Below, piece after piece: positions 8,242-18,089 of a DNA stretch of 64,000 bases. The notes under the pieces were generated by a model. It was given only the letters and a program-made list of their open reading frames with translations, had not been told where the DNA came from and made no database searches. The translations under genes and the position numbers were made by a program. Each line of letters starts with the position of its first letter. Position 1 is the stretch's first letter. The DNA lies in the NCBI RefSeq assembly GCF_026642255.1, contig NZ_CP113264.1, forward strand, positions 5,084,001 through 5,148,000, written 5' to 3'. The DNA comes from Streptomonospora nanhaiensis (GTDB lineage: Bacteria > Actinomycetota > Actinomycetes > Streptosporangiales > Streptosporangiaceae).

Positions 8242-11200
8242 GTGCATTCGAAAAAGAAAAGCACACACATGAGAACGCCAGAGAGCAACTCCGTTCTACA
8301 ACTGGTCATGGAACAGTCTCGGCGAGTTCTGGAGACCTACCGTATCGACCGGGGTCTCATCCAGGAGCACGCCAACAGCGAACGCCGCATCACCCAGGGT
8401 GGTTATGGTGATCGACAGATCTACGAATTGGTGCAGAACGGAGCCGACGAACTCCTTGCCCAGCCCGGCGGCAGGGTCTCCGTCATCCTGACCGAGGGGC
8501 ACCTTTACTGTGCCAATCAGGGCAGCCCCATGGCTCCGGAAGGCGCCGACACCATTCTCCGCATGGGGGTGTCCCGCAAGCGGGGTGGGCAGATCGGTCG
8601 CTTCGGCGTCGGCGTCAAGTCCGTTCTGAGTGTCACCGACACTCCTCAGTTCTTCAGCCGGGAGCAGGGCAGGAGCTTCGGTTTCTCCCGCGAGTGGGCC
8701 GAACAGGAGATCCGGTCGGTGTGGGCCGACATCGAGGAGATTCCTGTTCTCCGTATGGCCCGCCCCCTCGAGCCGGGGCAGGAGATGCAGGACGATCCGG
8801 TCCTGGCCGAGCTCCTGGATTGGGCCACCACCGTGGTCCGTCTTCCCTTGAAACCCGGAAAGGCCACGCGCCTGGGCAAGGATCTCGACGCGTTTCCCGT
8901 GGAGTTCCCCCTGTTCTCTCCACATGTGGGATCCGTCGTGCTCGAAGATCGGCGTGGCACCGCTCCACGTATACGCCACATCTCCCAGCAGATCGACGGC
9001 GACACCCGAGTTCTGCAGATCCGTAGCGGCGTGGGGAACTCCACAACGGAAACGGTCGACAGGTGGCGGGTCTTCACCAGGAGACACCGCCCCTCCCCCC
9101 ATGCGATCGGTGAGGCCGGGGAACTGCACGACCGCCCTGAGATCGATGTCTCCTGGGCCGTCCCGGAAAGAAAGGGACGAGGACAGCTCGGGCAGTTCTG
9201 GGCCTTCTTCCCCACGAACTTCACCACCACGCTGCGTGGCATCCTCAACGCCCCTTGGAAGACAAGCGAGGATCGTCAGAATCTGTACGACGGGAACGAG
9301 TTCAACCGTGAGCTGATTCGTGTCTCCGCCAGGCTGGTGGTGGAGTCGTTGGAAAAGCTGTCGCATTCCGACGACCCGTGCACATACCTGGACTTCGTGC
9401 CGGCACGTGGTCGTGAAGAGCCCCAGTTCGCCGCCACGGACCTCGTGGATGCGATCTGGAAACATGCCGCGGTGAGCCCCACCCTGCCGGACCAGGACGG
9501 TCGCTTCGGCCTTCCGGAGGCCGTGCGGCTCCATCCCGCGCGCCTGCAGAAGAAGTGGCTCGACCTGTGGGCACAGTACCCCGGCCGTCCGACGGACTGG
9601 TGCCACCATTCGGTGGAGAACACCGCTCATCGCAGGCAGAGTGCCGAAAGAATTCTGGCCTCCGCCAAGCTCGAGACCGCCTCGATCGTGGATTGGCTCG
9701 AAGCGCTCGTCGCGGACCACGCCCCCGAGTCGTCACGGACAGCCATCCGTATCGTGGCGGACATTCGACGTCACCACTCCCCCTTCGCGGAGGAGGGGCA
9801 CACCTCTCTCGCGGAGGAGGCACTCAAGGCCAGGATCGTCCTGACCGAGGATCACCAATTGGTCGCCCCCTCCCCCAATGTCTTCCGTCGCAGCAGCGAC
9901 TCGGACAACCTGACCGATCGGATGACCTACGTCGACGAACGAGTCATCACGGACGGTGAAGTACAACGCGCCCTCGACGAGCTCGGGATCCACGAAGCGG
10001 ACGCAGCCGGCAGATTCGCCTCCGTCCTGACGAAGGGCTTTTCGGACTACGACGACGCCAGGTGGACCGCCCTGTGGGAACTGTCCCGAAAAGCCGGACC
10101 GGCCGACACCCTCGCGGCGATCCGTTCCGCGGAGATCGACACCTACCGACAGTTCAGGGTTCGTACGGTGGCCGGCCGCTTCCGACCGATCCGGAACTGC
10201 CTCCTCCCCGGCCCCGTGGTTCCTCGTGACGGTTCCCGAGATGCCCACGTGGCGGTCGACCTGGACTTCCACGGACCTGATCGTGTGATCCTCGGTGACC
10301 TGGGACTGCTCGACGGCCCCGTCGAGAAGGTGAGGCCCCAGAGCGGTGAGGGGTGGTACGACGCCTACGTGAAGACCATCTGGGAGCGCTACTGCCGCAG
10401 TCTTCCCTCGTCGGAGCGAAGGCCCAAGTTGGATTCCATGCACTTCGAGGGCGCGCCTCCTGCGGGCCCCCTGCACTTCCTGACCGAGCTCTCCGAGGAG
10501 GGAAGCGCCTCCTTCCTGCAGGCCCTCCCCCGCCTGGGACTGGTCACCAGCTGGACACTTCGGGTGGGCCGGAGCAGCTCCACCGTGAAAGCGGTCGTCT
10601 CCCCACTGAGGTGGATGGCACACAGACACGGCCACCTCCGAACCTCCCGTGGACTACGCGCCCTGTCGGACTCCGTGGGCCCGCAGCTCCGGGTGCACCA
10701 TGACGTGCTTCCGGTCTCCGAGGTCCCCTCGGCCGTGGCAGAGGCGCTGAAGTTGCCCGACACCCTGGAAGCCATCGGTACCCGCTTCTGGAAAAAACTC
10801 GTCGAGGAAGCGGCACTGAGCGAGGACGACGTCTTTCCCGGAAAGGTGTACGCCCTGCTGGTCGAAGCAGGAGCCGACTGGCCCGAGGGGCTGCCCACAC
10901 GTTGCCGGGTGGGCGCCGGGTGGAGCAGCGAGTACGAGGACGCGGACATCGCCGTCACGTCCGACCGTGCCGAGTACGAGTCCCTGATCCGTGAGTCGCT
11001 CCCAGCCCTACTGGTACCGGACGCGGAGACCGCCGAGGTGATGCGCCGGGACTGGGGAATGGCCTCCCCCGACGACGTCATCCAGAAAGAGATACGTCAT
11101 GTCGCCCAGTCCGAACCGAACCTGATCCTCGAGGAGTTTCCTCACCTGAGGCTGTCCCATCGTGCCCAGGTGGACGGTTGGTCGATCGTGCGTTGCGGCG

Positions 11201-12972
11201 AACTGCAACAGATCGTGCGCACACCCAAGGGGATGAACACCACCGAACTCGAATCGGCGGTGCTCGATCGTTCCGTCCTGGTCCTGGACCCCGATGACGA
11301 TCTGTCAGTGCTCAACGCGATCGATGTCGAACTCGGCCTCGGCCTCGGGCCGAATCGATGCCGTCAGATCCTCGATCAGCGGGAGAAAAAGAAGAAGAAC
11401 GAACGACTGGAACGCGCCCGCAAGGCTCCGAACGTCGCCGACAAACTGCTGGAACTGGCTGATGTGGAGGCCATCAAGGCAGGACTGCCCCAAGGTCTGC
11501 TCGAATCGGAGAACATCGAACAGAACGGGGAAGCCGCCCACCGGGAGATCGCCCAGCTGGCGGTGGACTCCTACGGAGTCTCGGTGATGCGGCACTACCG
11601 CAAGGACATCGAGGCCAACGTTCCCGACGTCGCCTGTGGTTTCAATGGGGACAACAGGTCCCTACAGGTGGTCAACCAGCTCGGACTACCCCAGAACTAC
11701 GCCGGCACGAAGGAACCACGTCTGCCCGCCACAGAGACCGTCGATGGCCCTCGCGAGTTCCCTCGTCTGCACGACTACCAGGAAAAACTGGCAGCCAAGA
11801 TGTTCGACCGGCTCACCAGGTACAAGGCGGGCAAGGCGATGCTGTGTCTGCCCACGGGCGCCGGCAAGACCCGTGTCGCAGCGGAAGCCGTCATCCGGGT
11901 CATCAAGGCACAAGGGCTGGGTGGCCGCCCCGTGCTGTGGATCGCTCAGACCAGCGAGCTGTGCGAGCAGGCCGTGCAGAGCTGGCAGTTCGTGTGGTCG
12001 AAGGTTGGCCCGGACAGTCCTCTGACGATCAGTCGCCTGCGTGAATCGAACGAGGCCGCTCCCGTGTCGGAGAACCCCCACCTGGTGGTCGCCACGGACG
12101 CAAAGTTGGAGAAGTGTCTGCACACGGCGGAGTACGCCTGGCTGCGTGATGCCGCCCTGGTGCTGATCGACGAGGCACACACCTCCATCACCCCTCGCTA
12201 CACCGAACTGTTGAAGCTGTTGGGCATCACCCATCGCTCCTCGGAACGACCGTTGATCGGCCTGACCGCGACACCGTTCCGCGGATTCAACGAGGAGGAG
12301 ACGCAGCGACTCGTTCAACGTTATGGCGGAATACGCCTGGACGAGGGGATCTTCGACGGTGACCCCTACACCGAGCTGCAGAACCTGGGCGTGTTGGCAC
12401 ATGTGGAGCACCGTGAGCTCACCGGTGTCACGATCGAGCTGAGCGAGACGGAACTGGAGGATCTGGAGAAGAGCTCCTTCCTGCGGCGACTTCCGATCTC
12501 CGCGGAGAAGCGGATCGCCGACGACCACAGCCGAAACACCATGCTGATCGAGGAGATCCGCGATCTCCCGGACGACGAGCCCGTGCTGTTGTTCGCAACG
12601 TCGGTCAACCACGCAAAACTCCTGGCTGCAAGGCTCAACAAACACGGCATCCGGGCGGAGGCCGTCGACTCGACCACCCCCCTGTCCGAACGGCGCCGCA
12701 TCATCGAGGACTACCGCAACCGCAAGATCCGGGTCCTGACCAACTACGGCGTCCTGGCCCAGGGGTTCGACGCGCCCGCCACGAAGACCGTGATCGTGGC
12801 TCGACCTACCTACAGCCCGAACGTCTACCAACAGATGATCGGCCGTGGTCTTCGCGGAAAGCTCAACGGCGGCAAGGAGATCTGTCGCATCCTCGACGTC
12901 CACGACAACGTGACCAACTACGACAAGAAGCTGGCCTTCACCGAGTTCGAACACCTGTGGGGACGGAAGTGA
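8242..12972 (+). CDS. Sacsin-like HATPase fused to a DEAH superfamily 2 helicase
   Basis: A 1576-aa protein from GTG 8242; ATG 8269 nine codons in is equally possible, neither having a strong site. Residues from about 30 form a GHKL/sacsin-like ATPase: YELVQNGADELL (N-box, near 60), CANQGSPM in place of the usual DNG box, and RFGVGVKSV (near 120). The long middle region is unrecognised. A charged coiled stretch (REKKKKNERLERARK) precedes a C-terminal SF2 helicase: LPTGAGKT near 1203, IDEAHTS near 1309, TATPFRG, VLAQGFDAPATKT and QQMIGRGLRG near 1531. All helicase motifs are present. It leads an operon with UvrD-like, DrmA and DrmB genes, joined to the next by a GTGA overlap. Probable role: ATP-dependent recognition and remodelling of foreign DNA. 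Confidence 0.87.
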   Translation: MHSKKKSTHMRTPESNSVLQLVMEQSRRVLETYRIDRGLIQEHANSERRITQGGYGDRQIYELVQNGADELLAQPGGRVSVILTEGHLYCANQGSPMAPEGADTILRMGVSRKRGGQIGRFGVGVKSVLSVTDTPQFFSREQGRSFGFSREWAEQEIRSVWADIEEIPVLRMARPLEPGQEMQDDPVLAELLDWATTVVRLPLKPGKATRLGKDLDAFPVEFPLFSPHVGSVVLEDRRGTAPRIRHISQQIDGDTRVLQIRSGVGNSTTETVDRWRVFTRRHRPSPHAIGEAGELHDRPEIDVSWAVPERKGRGQLGQFWAFFPTNFTTTLRGILNAPWKTSEDRQNLYDGNEFNRELIRVSARLVVESLEKLSHSDDPCTYLDFVPARGREEPQFAATDLVDAIWKHAAVSPTLPDQDGRFGLPEAVRLHPARLQKKWLDLWAQYPGRPTDWCHHSVENTAHRRQSAERILASAKLETASIVDWLEALVADHAPESSRTAIRIVADIRRHHSPFAEEGHTSLAEEALKARIVLTEDHQLVAPSPNVFRRSSDSDNLTDRMTYVDERVITDGEVQRALDELGIHEADAAGRFASVLTKGFSDYDDARWTALWELSRKAGPADTLAAIRSAEIDTYRQFRVRTVAGRFRPIRNCLLPGPVVPRDGSRDAHVAVDLDFHGPDRVILGDLGLLDGPVEKVRPQSGEGWYDAYVKTIWERYCRSLPSSERRPKLDSMHFEGAPPAGPLHFLTELSEEGSASFLQALPRLGLVTSWTLRVGRSSSTVKAVVSPLRWMAHRHGHLRTSRGLRALSDSVGPQLRVHHDVLPVSEVPSAVAEALKLPDTLEAIGTRFWKKLVEEAALSEDDVFPGKVYALLVEAGADWPEGLPTRCRVGAGWSSEYEDADIAVTSDRAEYESLIRESLPALLVPDAETAEVMRRDWGMASPDDVIQKEIRHVAQSEPNLILEEFPHLRLSHRAQVDGWSIVRCGELQQIVRTPKGMNTTELESAVLDRSVLVLDPDDDLSVLNAIDVELGLGLGPNRCRQILDQREKKKKNERLERARKAPNVADKLLELADVEAIKAGLPQGLLESENIEQNGEAAHREIAQLAVDSYGVSVMRHYRKDIEANVPDVACGFNGDNRSLQVVNQLGLPQNYAGTKEPRLPATETVDGPREFPRLHDYQEKLAAKMFDRLTRYKAGKAMLCLPTGAGKTRVAAEAVIRVIKAQGLGGRPVLWIAQTSELCEQAVQSWQFVWSKVGPDSPLTISRLRESNEAAPVSENPHLVVATDAKLEKCLHTAEYAWLRDAALVLIDEAHTSITPRYTELLKLLGITHRSSERPLIGLTATPFRGFNEEETQRLVQRYGGIRLDEGIFDGDPYTELQNLGVLAHVEHRELTGVTIELSETELEDLEKSSFLRRLPISAEKRIADDHSRNTMLIEEIRDLPDDEPVLLFATSVNHAKLLAARLNKHGIRAEAVDSTTPLSERRRIIEDYRNRKIRVLTNYGVLAQGFDAPATKTVIVARPTYSPNVYQQMIGRGLRGKLNGGKEICRILDVHDNVTNYDKKLAFTEFEHLWGRK

Positions 12973-14885
12973 ACGCATCCGACCCTCTCGACGAACTGAC
13001 GGACGAACAGCGCGCGGTGGTGGAACAGCCGGCCGATGCCCAGGTACTCGTCACCGCGGGCCCGGGTGCGGGAAAGACCCACACCCTGATCCGGCGGCTC
13101 GACTTCCTCGTCTCCGAGGAGGAGGTGGGCCCCGGGGAAATCCTGGTTCTCACCTTCTCCCGGGCCGCGGTCCGTGAACTACGGGCCCGCACGATCACGC
13201 ACGGAGGCTCCGCCCGTCACGTCCGCGCGCAGACCTTCGACTCCTGGGCACTCGATCTGCTCATGAAGGTCGACGCCGGCGGCGGTTGGGAGGAACGCTC
13301 CTTCGACGCACGTATCGAGGGAGCGCGCCGGGCGATCGAGGACGGTCTCGCCGAGGAGGAACTCGGAGGGGACCTGGTCCACGTCGTGATCGACGAGGTT
13401 CAGGATCTGGTGGGGCCACGTCGGGAGATGGTCGAGGTCCTGCTGGACGAGTTCGACCCCGGTTTCACCGTGGTCGGTGATCCCGCCCAGTCGATCTACG
13501 GGTTCACGGTTCCCGACGTCGAACAACGTGCTCAGGAGACAGGACGCTTCTTCACCTGGGTACGCCGTACTTTCGGCGAGGACCTGATCGAGCTGCGCCT
13601 CACCTCCAATTTCCGGGCGTGCACGGCAGAATCGGGGCTGGCCCTGCCACACGGTCCGGAGCTGCGGCGCGACGCCGAATCCGGTCGTGTCGCCGGACCG
13701 GGGATCCACGAGGAGCTCCGTGGTTCCCTACGCACCACCTTGAGCCTGGACATGGACGAGTTCGGCTTTCTCAGCCTGGGATCCCATGAAGGCACCACCG
13801 CGGTTCTGTGCCGTACCAACGGCCAGGCACTCCTGTTGTCCGGCTCCCTCTGGCAGGGAGGGGTGCACCATCGACTGCAACGCTCGGCCCGTGACCGTGG
13901 CGCCCCGGCGTGGTTGGCCTTCCTCTTCCGGAAGGTCGACGGTTCGATCCTGACCAGGAGCCGGTTCGAGGAAGTCGTGAGCGCGTACGGTCTTCCCGTC
14001 GACGAGGTCGAACCGCTGTGGCTCGGCCTACGACGTTCTGCCAGGGACGGAGCTCGCAACGTCGACATGGGACGTCTGAGAACGGCCATGGCACTCGGAA
14101 GGTTGGCCGACGAGTTGACGGCGCAGCCTCCCGCCTCCCTCGTGGTTTCCTCCTTCCACCGTGCCAAGGGGCTGGAGTTCGACCGGGTGGTCGTGGTCGA
14201 TCCGGGAAGTCTGCCGGTCGGGGAGCAGAAGTCCGAGAAGGGGGGCAGGAAGAAACGTGAGCGCCACGTCGACGTGGCGGAGGAGGCACGGCTCCTCTAC
14301 GTGGCGATGACGCGGCCCCGCCAAGAGCTGTTGCACATGGATCCCCCCGAGCAGTACTTCGTCCGCTCGGCACCAGGGCTCGACCGGTGGGGACGGTACT
14401 CGTTCCGCCGATGGGCACGGTTGGGCCTGGAACTGCACGCCGGGGACGTCTGCACCGAATTCCCCGCCGGGACCCACGGATTCACCGAGGATCCTCAGAA
14501 GGTGCAGGAGTACCTGGCCACCGGTGTCCGACAGGGGGACGAGGTGAGGTTGGAACGGCTGCTGCCCGACTCCGACGAACCCGGTAGGAGCCCTCACTAC
14601 GTGGTGGTGCACCAGGAACGCCCCATCGGCATGCTGTCCGACCGTCTCCGGAGCGATCTGTACCACTTCATGAAGCTCGGCCCCAGCTACGAGCCACGCA
14701 ACTGGCCATGTCTGCTGTCCGGCGTGCGCATCGATTCCGTCGAGGCTTCCGCAGGCAGTGAGGCGGCCGGTCTCCGAGCCGGCCTGGGCTCCCGCGGAGT
14801 GTGGCTCACCCCTCGTCTCACGGGACTGAGCACTTTCGAGTACGACCCCAAGCCCGAGGAGGAGAACCACGATGACAGCACATGA
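12969..14885 (+). CDS. UvrD/Rep-type superfamily 1A helicase, compact
   Basis: A 638-aa protein from GTG 12969, overlapping the preceding TGA by four bases; an in-frame GTG at 12957 is less likely. SF1A motifs run in order: LTDEQRAVV (Q), AGPGAGKT near 30-37, LTFSRAAVRELRAR (Ia), IDEVQDL near 141, GDPAQSIYGF near 170, LTSNFRA, FHRAKGLEFDRVVVVDPG and YVAMTRPRQELL near 445. The last 150 residues are not helicase and are unassigned. UvrD-like helicases also occur in other defence systems (for example Gabija GajB), but this one is embedded in a DISARM-like operon. Its stop overlaps the drmA start by 14 bp, implying coupled translation. Confidence 0.9.
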   Translation: MNASDPLDELTDEQRAVVEQPADAQVLVTAGPGAGKTHTLIRRLDFLVSEEEVGPGEILVLTFSRAAVRELRARTITHGGSARHVRAQTFDSWALDLLMKVDAGGGWEERSFDARIEGARRAIEDGLAEEELGGDLVHVVIDEVQDLVGPRREMVEVLLDEFDPGFTVVGDPAQSIYGFTVPDVEQRAQETGRFFTWVRRTFGEDLIELRLTSNFRACTAESGLALPHGPELRRDAESGRVAGPGIHEELRGSLRTTLSLDMDEFGFLSLGSHEGTTAVLCRTNGQALLLSGSLWQGGVHHRLQRSARDRGAPAWLAFLFRKVDGSILTRSRFEEVVSAYGLPVDEVEPLWLGLRRSARDGARNVDMGRLRTAMALGRLADELTAQPPASLVVSSFHRAKGLEFDRVVVVDPGSLPVGEQKSEKGGRKKRERHVDVAEEARLLYVAMTRPRQELLHMDPPEQYFVRSAPGLDRWGRYSFRRWARLGLELHAGDVCTEFPAGTHGFTEDPQKVQEYLATGVRQGDEVRLERLLPDSDEPGRSPHYVVVHQERPIGMLSDRLRSDLYHFMKLGPSYEPRNWPCLLSGVRIDSVEASAGSEAAGLRAGLGSRGVWLTPRLTGLSTFEYDPKPEEENHDDST

Positions 14886-17800
14886 TGAGCACTACGTGTT
14901 CCGGTCCGAGCTGGTCGAACAACTACAGAGGGACCTGTTGGGACCGGTCGGCGGAGACCAGGAGGTGCTCTCCGACGCCCCGCTCACCACCTACCTGACC
15001 GGCGTGCTCTTCCCCAGGCGTGCGAAGCGGGAAGAGGTCCCGGAGAACATCTCCGAGCAGGACGTCGACCTGGCGGGGGCTCGCACGGGTGTCGACGAGG
15101 TGCTCGATGTCGGCGTGGCGGCCGCGAACATGCAGAATCCCTCGTCGATGGGTCTCACCTTCGCCGTCGACCCGGAACGGGCCTCCTCCGTCGTCGTCAA
15201 GGTTACGGCTGCCGTGTACGAAGCGCGTGACCCGGATGGGCACCCCGTGGAGGCCGAGCGTGCCGAACGCCGCTCGACAGCCGAGCAGAAGCTGCGTTGG
15301 CACCGCATCCCCGTGCCCGAGAAGGGCGTGAACGTCGACGTGACCCGTCCGGAACTGTGGACGGAGGAGATCGTCCCGGGGCTGAGCCTTCGTGTACAGG
15401 TGCGCCCCGCCCGTTCCACGCAAGGGGCGCCCAGATCGGTCGCCGTCACCGCTGCTCTGCTCAACACGCACACGATCGGCGCCTACGACCTCCAGGACGT
15501 CCACTGCTTCTTCCAACCGGCCCTCTCCGTGCATGGTGGGGACGTCTCCGCACCCGCTCTGGTCGAACGCCCGGTGCCTGTGGGTACGGACGAGGAGGAG
15601 ATCCACGTCAACAAGCTGCTCCATCGACACACTCCCCATTTCGCCGTCGGACACGGTTGTGCCACCGTCTGGGACTGGACCCCACCACCGCCGCGTGACG
15701 AGCGCCTGCTGCGCGGCGTCCCCATGGCGGTGGAGAGCGTGCGCACCGCCTTCGTCCCTTCCTACGAGGTGCTGTTGACCGACTCCAACCCGGAGATCGA
15801 TGCCTCGGAACTGGACATGGACCGTCTGAGCTCGGCCGACACCGACGTCGTGGGAGCTCTGCGCCGCCTGGTGAAGGGGTACCGGGGTTGGATCGCCGAA
15901 CGTGCGGAGGAGGCCCGCCTGCTCCAGGCCACCGAGTACGGTCGAGCAGCCCAGGCACAGGTCGATCTCTGTTCGGAGGCCTGCGACCGGATGTCCGCCG
16001 GTATCGAACTGTTGCGCAGGGACCCGGAGGTCGAAGCGGCATTCCGTCGTGCCAATCGGGCCATGGCCCTACAGCGAGGCAGAACCAACTGGATCAGGTC
16101 CGGCGGGCACGGGGCACCCGTCCTCGACGGCCGCTGGCGTCCCTTCCAGATCGCCTTCCTGCTCCTGTGTCTGAACGGCATCGTCGATCCCGATCACGAC
16201 GACCGCAAGGTCGCCGATCTGCTGTGGTTCCCCACCGGCGGTGGCAAGACCGAGGCCTACCTCGGTCTCATCGCCTTCACGGTGTTCCTGCGCCGGAGCC
16301 GCCTGGGTGAGATGGGTGGAGGTGTCACCGCCCTCATGCGTTACACACTGCGTCTACTCACCCTCCAGCAGTTCGAACGTGCCGCCACCCTGATCTGCTC
16401 GATGGAGACCATGCGCCGCCTGTCCCCTCGGGAACTGGGTGGAGAAACGATCTCCCTCGGTATGTGGGTGGGCAAGGCCGCCACCCCCAACACCATCAAG
16501 GACGCGGCGGCGAGCCTGAAGCAGCTGCGGGAAGGGAAGACGCTCCAGGAGGAGGATCCCGTCCAGTTGCGCGCCTGTCCCTGGTGCGGCACCCCTATGG
16601 ACGCCCACCACTACGAGGCGGACGCGAGCACCGCACACATGCGGATCTTCTGCCCTTCCCAGGAGTGCGACTTCCATGACGCGCTCCCCGTCCACGTGGT
16701 CGACGAGGTGATCTACGCACACCGACCGACCCTGGTCATCGCAACGGTCGACAAGTTCGCCCAGATCGCCTGGCGCCCCCAGGTGTCCGCCCTGTTCAAC
16801 CGGGACGTCGATGACGGGACACCGCCACCGGAGTTGATCGTCCAGGACGAACTGCACCTGATTTCGGGCCCCCTCGGAAGCCTGACCGGTCTGTACGAGA
16901 CCGCGGTCGACGTCGCTGCGGACCAGGCCAAGGTCATCGCCTCCACGGCGACGATCCGTCGTGCCCGGGACCAGGCCCGAGGACTGTTCAACCGTGACGT
17001 ACGCCAGTTCCCGCCGGCCGGACTCGACTCCCGTGACTCGTGGTTCGCCGTGGAGACCCCCGCCAAGGACAAGGCGTCCCGTCTGTACGTCGGACTGCTC
17101 ACCCCATCCACCAGTCAGGCGACACTGCTGGTCCGGTCCTACGCGGCATTGCTGCACCACGCCTTCACCATCAAGAGCACCGACAAGGTCCGGGACGCCT
17201 ACTGGACCCTGGTCGGGTACTTCAACAGTTTGCGGCTGCTGGCGGCGGCGGAACTGCAGGTACACGACGATGTACAGGACCGGCTCAAGCTCCTGGCCGA
17301 ACGCCATGATCAGGAAACACGCCCTGCGGAATTCCTGTCGGAGCTCACCAGTCGGGTCACGTCCAGCGAAATTCCTCAGAGGCTCCAGGATCTGAACCGT
17401 GCCTTCCCCGAGGAGGGCGCCTTCGACACCGTCCTCGCCACCAACATGATCTCCGTGGGCGTGGACATCGACCGTCTGGGGCTCATGACGATCATGGGGC
17501 AGCCCCAGACGACGGCCGAGTACATCCAGTCGAGCAGCCGTGTCGGACGACGCCATCCCGGTCTCGTGGTGACGCTGTTCAACGGTGCACGTTCGCGGGA
17601 CCGGTCTCACTACGAGAGCTTCACCTCGTACCACTCGGCTCTCTACCGCCAGGTCGAGTCGACCAGCGTGACACCGTTCTCCGCCAGGGCTCGTGACCGG
17701 GCTCTCCATGCCGTGCTCGTGGGTATGGCCCGTCTGTTGTACCCCGAGGCCAGGGCCAACGACGCTGCGGCCCGTGTGGGGGACTTCGAGGAGCGCCTGG

Positions 17801-18087
17801 AGCAGATCAGGGAACTCGTGCTGCTGCGTGTCAAGGATGTCGCTTCGGAGGAAGTCGCCGCGACGGCGGAGGACATCGACCACTTCTTCGAGGAGTGGCG
17901 TCTTCTCGCCAAGGGGAACGGAGGCCTCGTCTACGAGGCTCCGTACACGTTCGAGCGCAGCAAGGAGCGCGCTCCCGACACCGCCCTGTTGTGCTCGTAC
18001 TCCGACGAGGACCTGGACGACGCGTTCCCGACCTTGTGGAGCATGCGCGACGTCGACGTCGAATCCGATCTCTACCTGGAGCGTTGA
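14872..18087 (+). CDS. drmA: DrmA-type DISARM helicase
   Basis: A 1071-aa SF2-type helicase; ATG 14872 has GAGGAGGAG upstream and overlaps the UvrD-like gene by 14 bp. Walker A is WFPTGGGKTEAYLG near 452-465. A zinc ribbon (CPWC ... C ... C) lies near 570-605, DELHLISGPLG (motif II) near 658, ASTATIRRA is motif III, and TNMISVGVDIDRLGL with QSSSRVGRRHPG are motifs V/VI near 860-900. This set and the neighbouring DUF1998 gene are characteristic of DrmA, the helicase of DISARM, which with DrmB blocks incoming phage DNA. DrmC (phospholipase D) and DrmD are not found nearby, so the locus is DISARM-like rather than a canonical class 1 or 2 system. Confidence 0.85.
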   Translation: MTAHDEHYVFRSELVEQLQRDLLGPVGGDQEVLSDAPLTTYLTGVLFPRRAKREEVPENISEQDVDLAGARTGVDEVLDVGVAAANMQNPSSMGLTFAVDPERASSVVVKVTAAVYEARDPDGHPVEAERAERRSTAEQKLRWHRIPVPEKGVNVDVTRPELWTEEIVPGLSLRVQVRPARSTQGAPRSVAVTAALLNTHTIGAYDLQDVHCFFQPALSVHGGDVSAPALVERPVPVGTDEEEIHVNKLLHRHTPHFAVGHGCATVWDWTPPPPRDERLLRGVPMAVESVRTAFVPSYEVLLTDSNPEIDASELDMDRLSSADTDVVGALRRLVKGYRGWIAERAEEARLLQATEYGRAAQAQVDLCSEACDRMSAGIELLRRDPEVEAAFRRANRAMALQRGRTNWIRSGGHGAPVLDGRWRPFQIAFLLLCLNGIVDPDHDDRKVADLLWFPTGGGKTEAYLGLIAFTVFLRRSRLGEMGGGVTALMRYTLRLLTLQQFERAATLICSMETMRRLSPRELGGETISLGMWVGKAATPNTIKDAAASLKQLREGKTLQEEDPVQLRACPWCGTPMDAHHYEADASTAHMRIFCPSQECDFHDALPVHVVDEVIYAHRPTLVIATVDKFAQIAWRPQVSALFNRDVDDGTPPPELIVQDELHLISGPLGSLTGLYETAVDVAADQAKVIASTATIRRARDQARGLFNRDVRQFPPAGLDSRDSWFAVETPAKDKASRLYVGLLTPSTSQATLLVRSYAALLHHAFTIKSTDKVRDAYWTLVGYFNSLRLLAAAELQVHDDVQDRLKLLAERHDQETRPAEFLSELTSRVTSSEIPQRLQDLNRAFPEEGAFDTVLATNMISVGVDIDRLGLMTIMGQPQTTAEYIQSSSRVGRRHPGLVVTLFNGARSRDRSHYESFTSYHSALYRQVESTSVTPFSARARDRALHAVLVGMARLLYPEARANDAAARVGDFEERLEQIRELVLLRVKDVASEEVAATAEDIDHFFEEWRLLAKGNGGLVYEAPYTFERSKERAPDTALLCSYSDEDLDDAFPTLWSMRDVDVESDLYLER

Positions 18088-18089
18088 AC

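Noticed and set aside
12969..14885. Reading the UvrD-like gene as part of a Gabija system
   Set aside because: Gabija needs an adjacent OLD/TOPRIM gene (GajA). None is present; the neighbours are DrmA and the HATPase-helicase.
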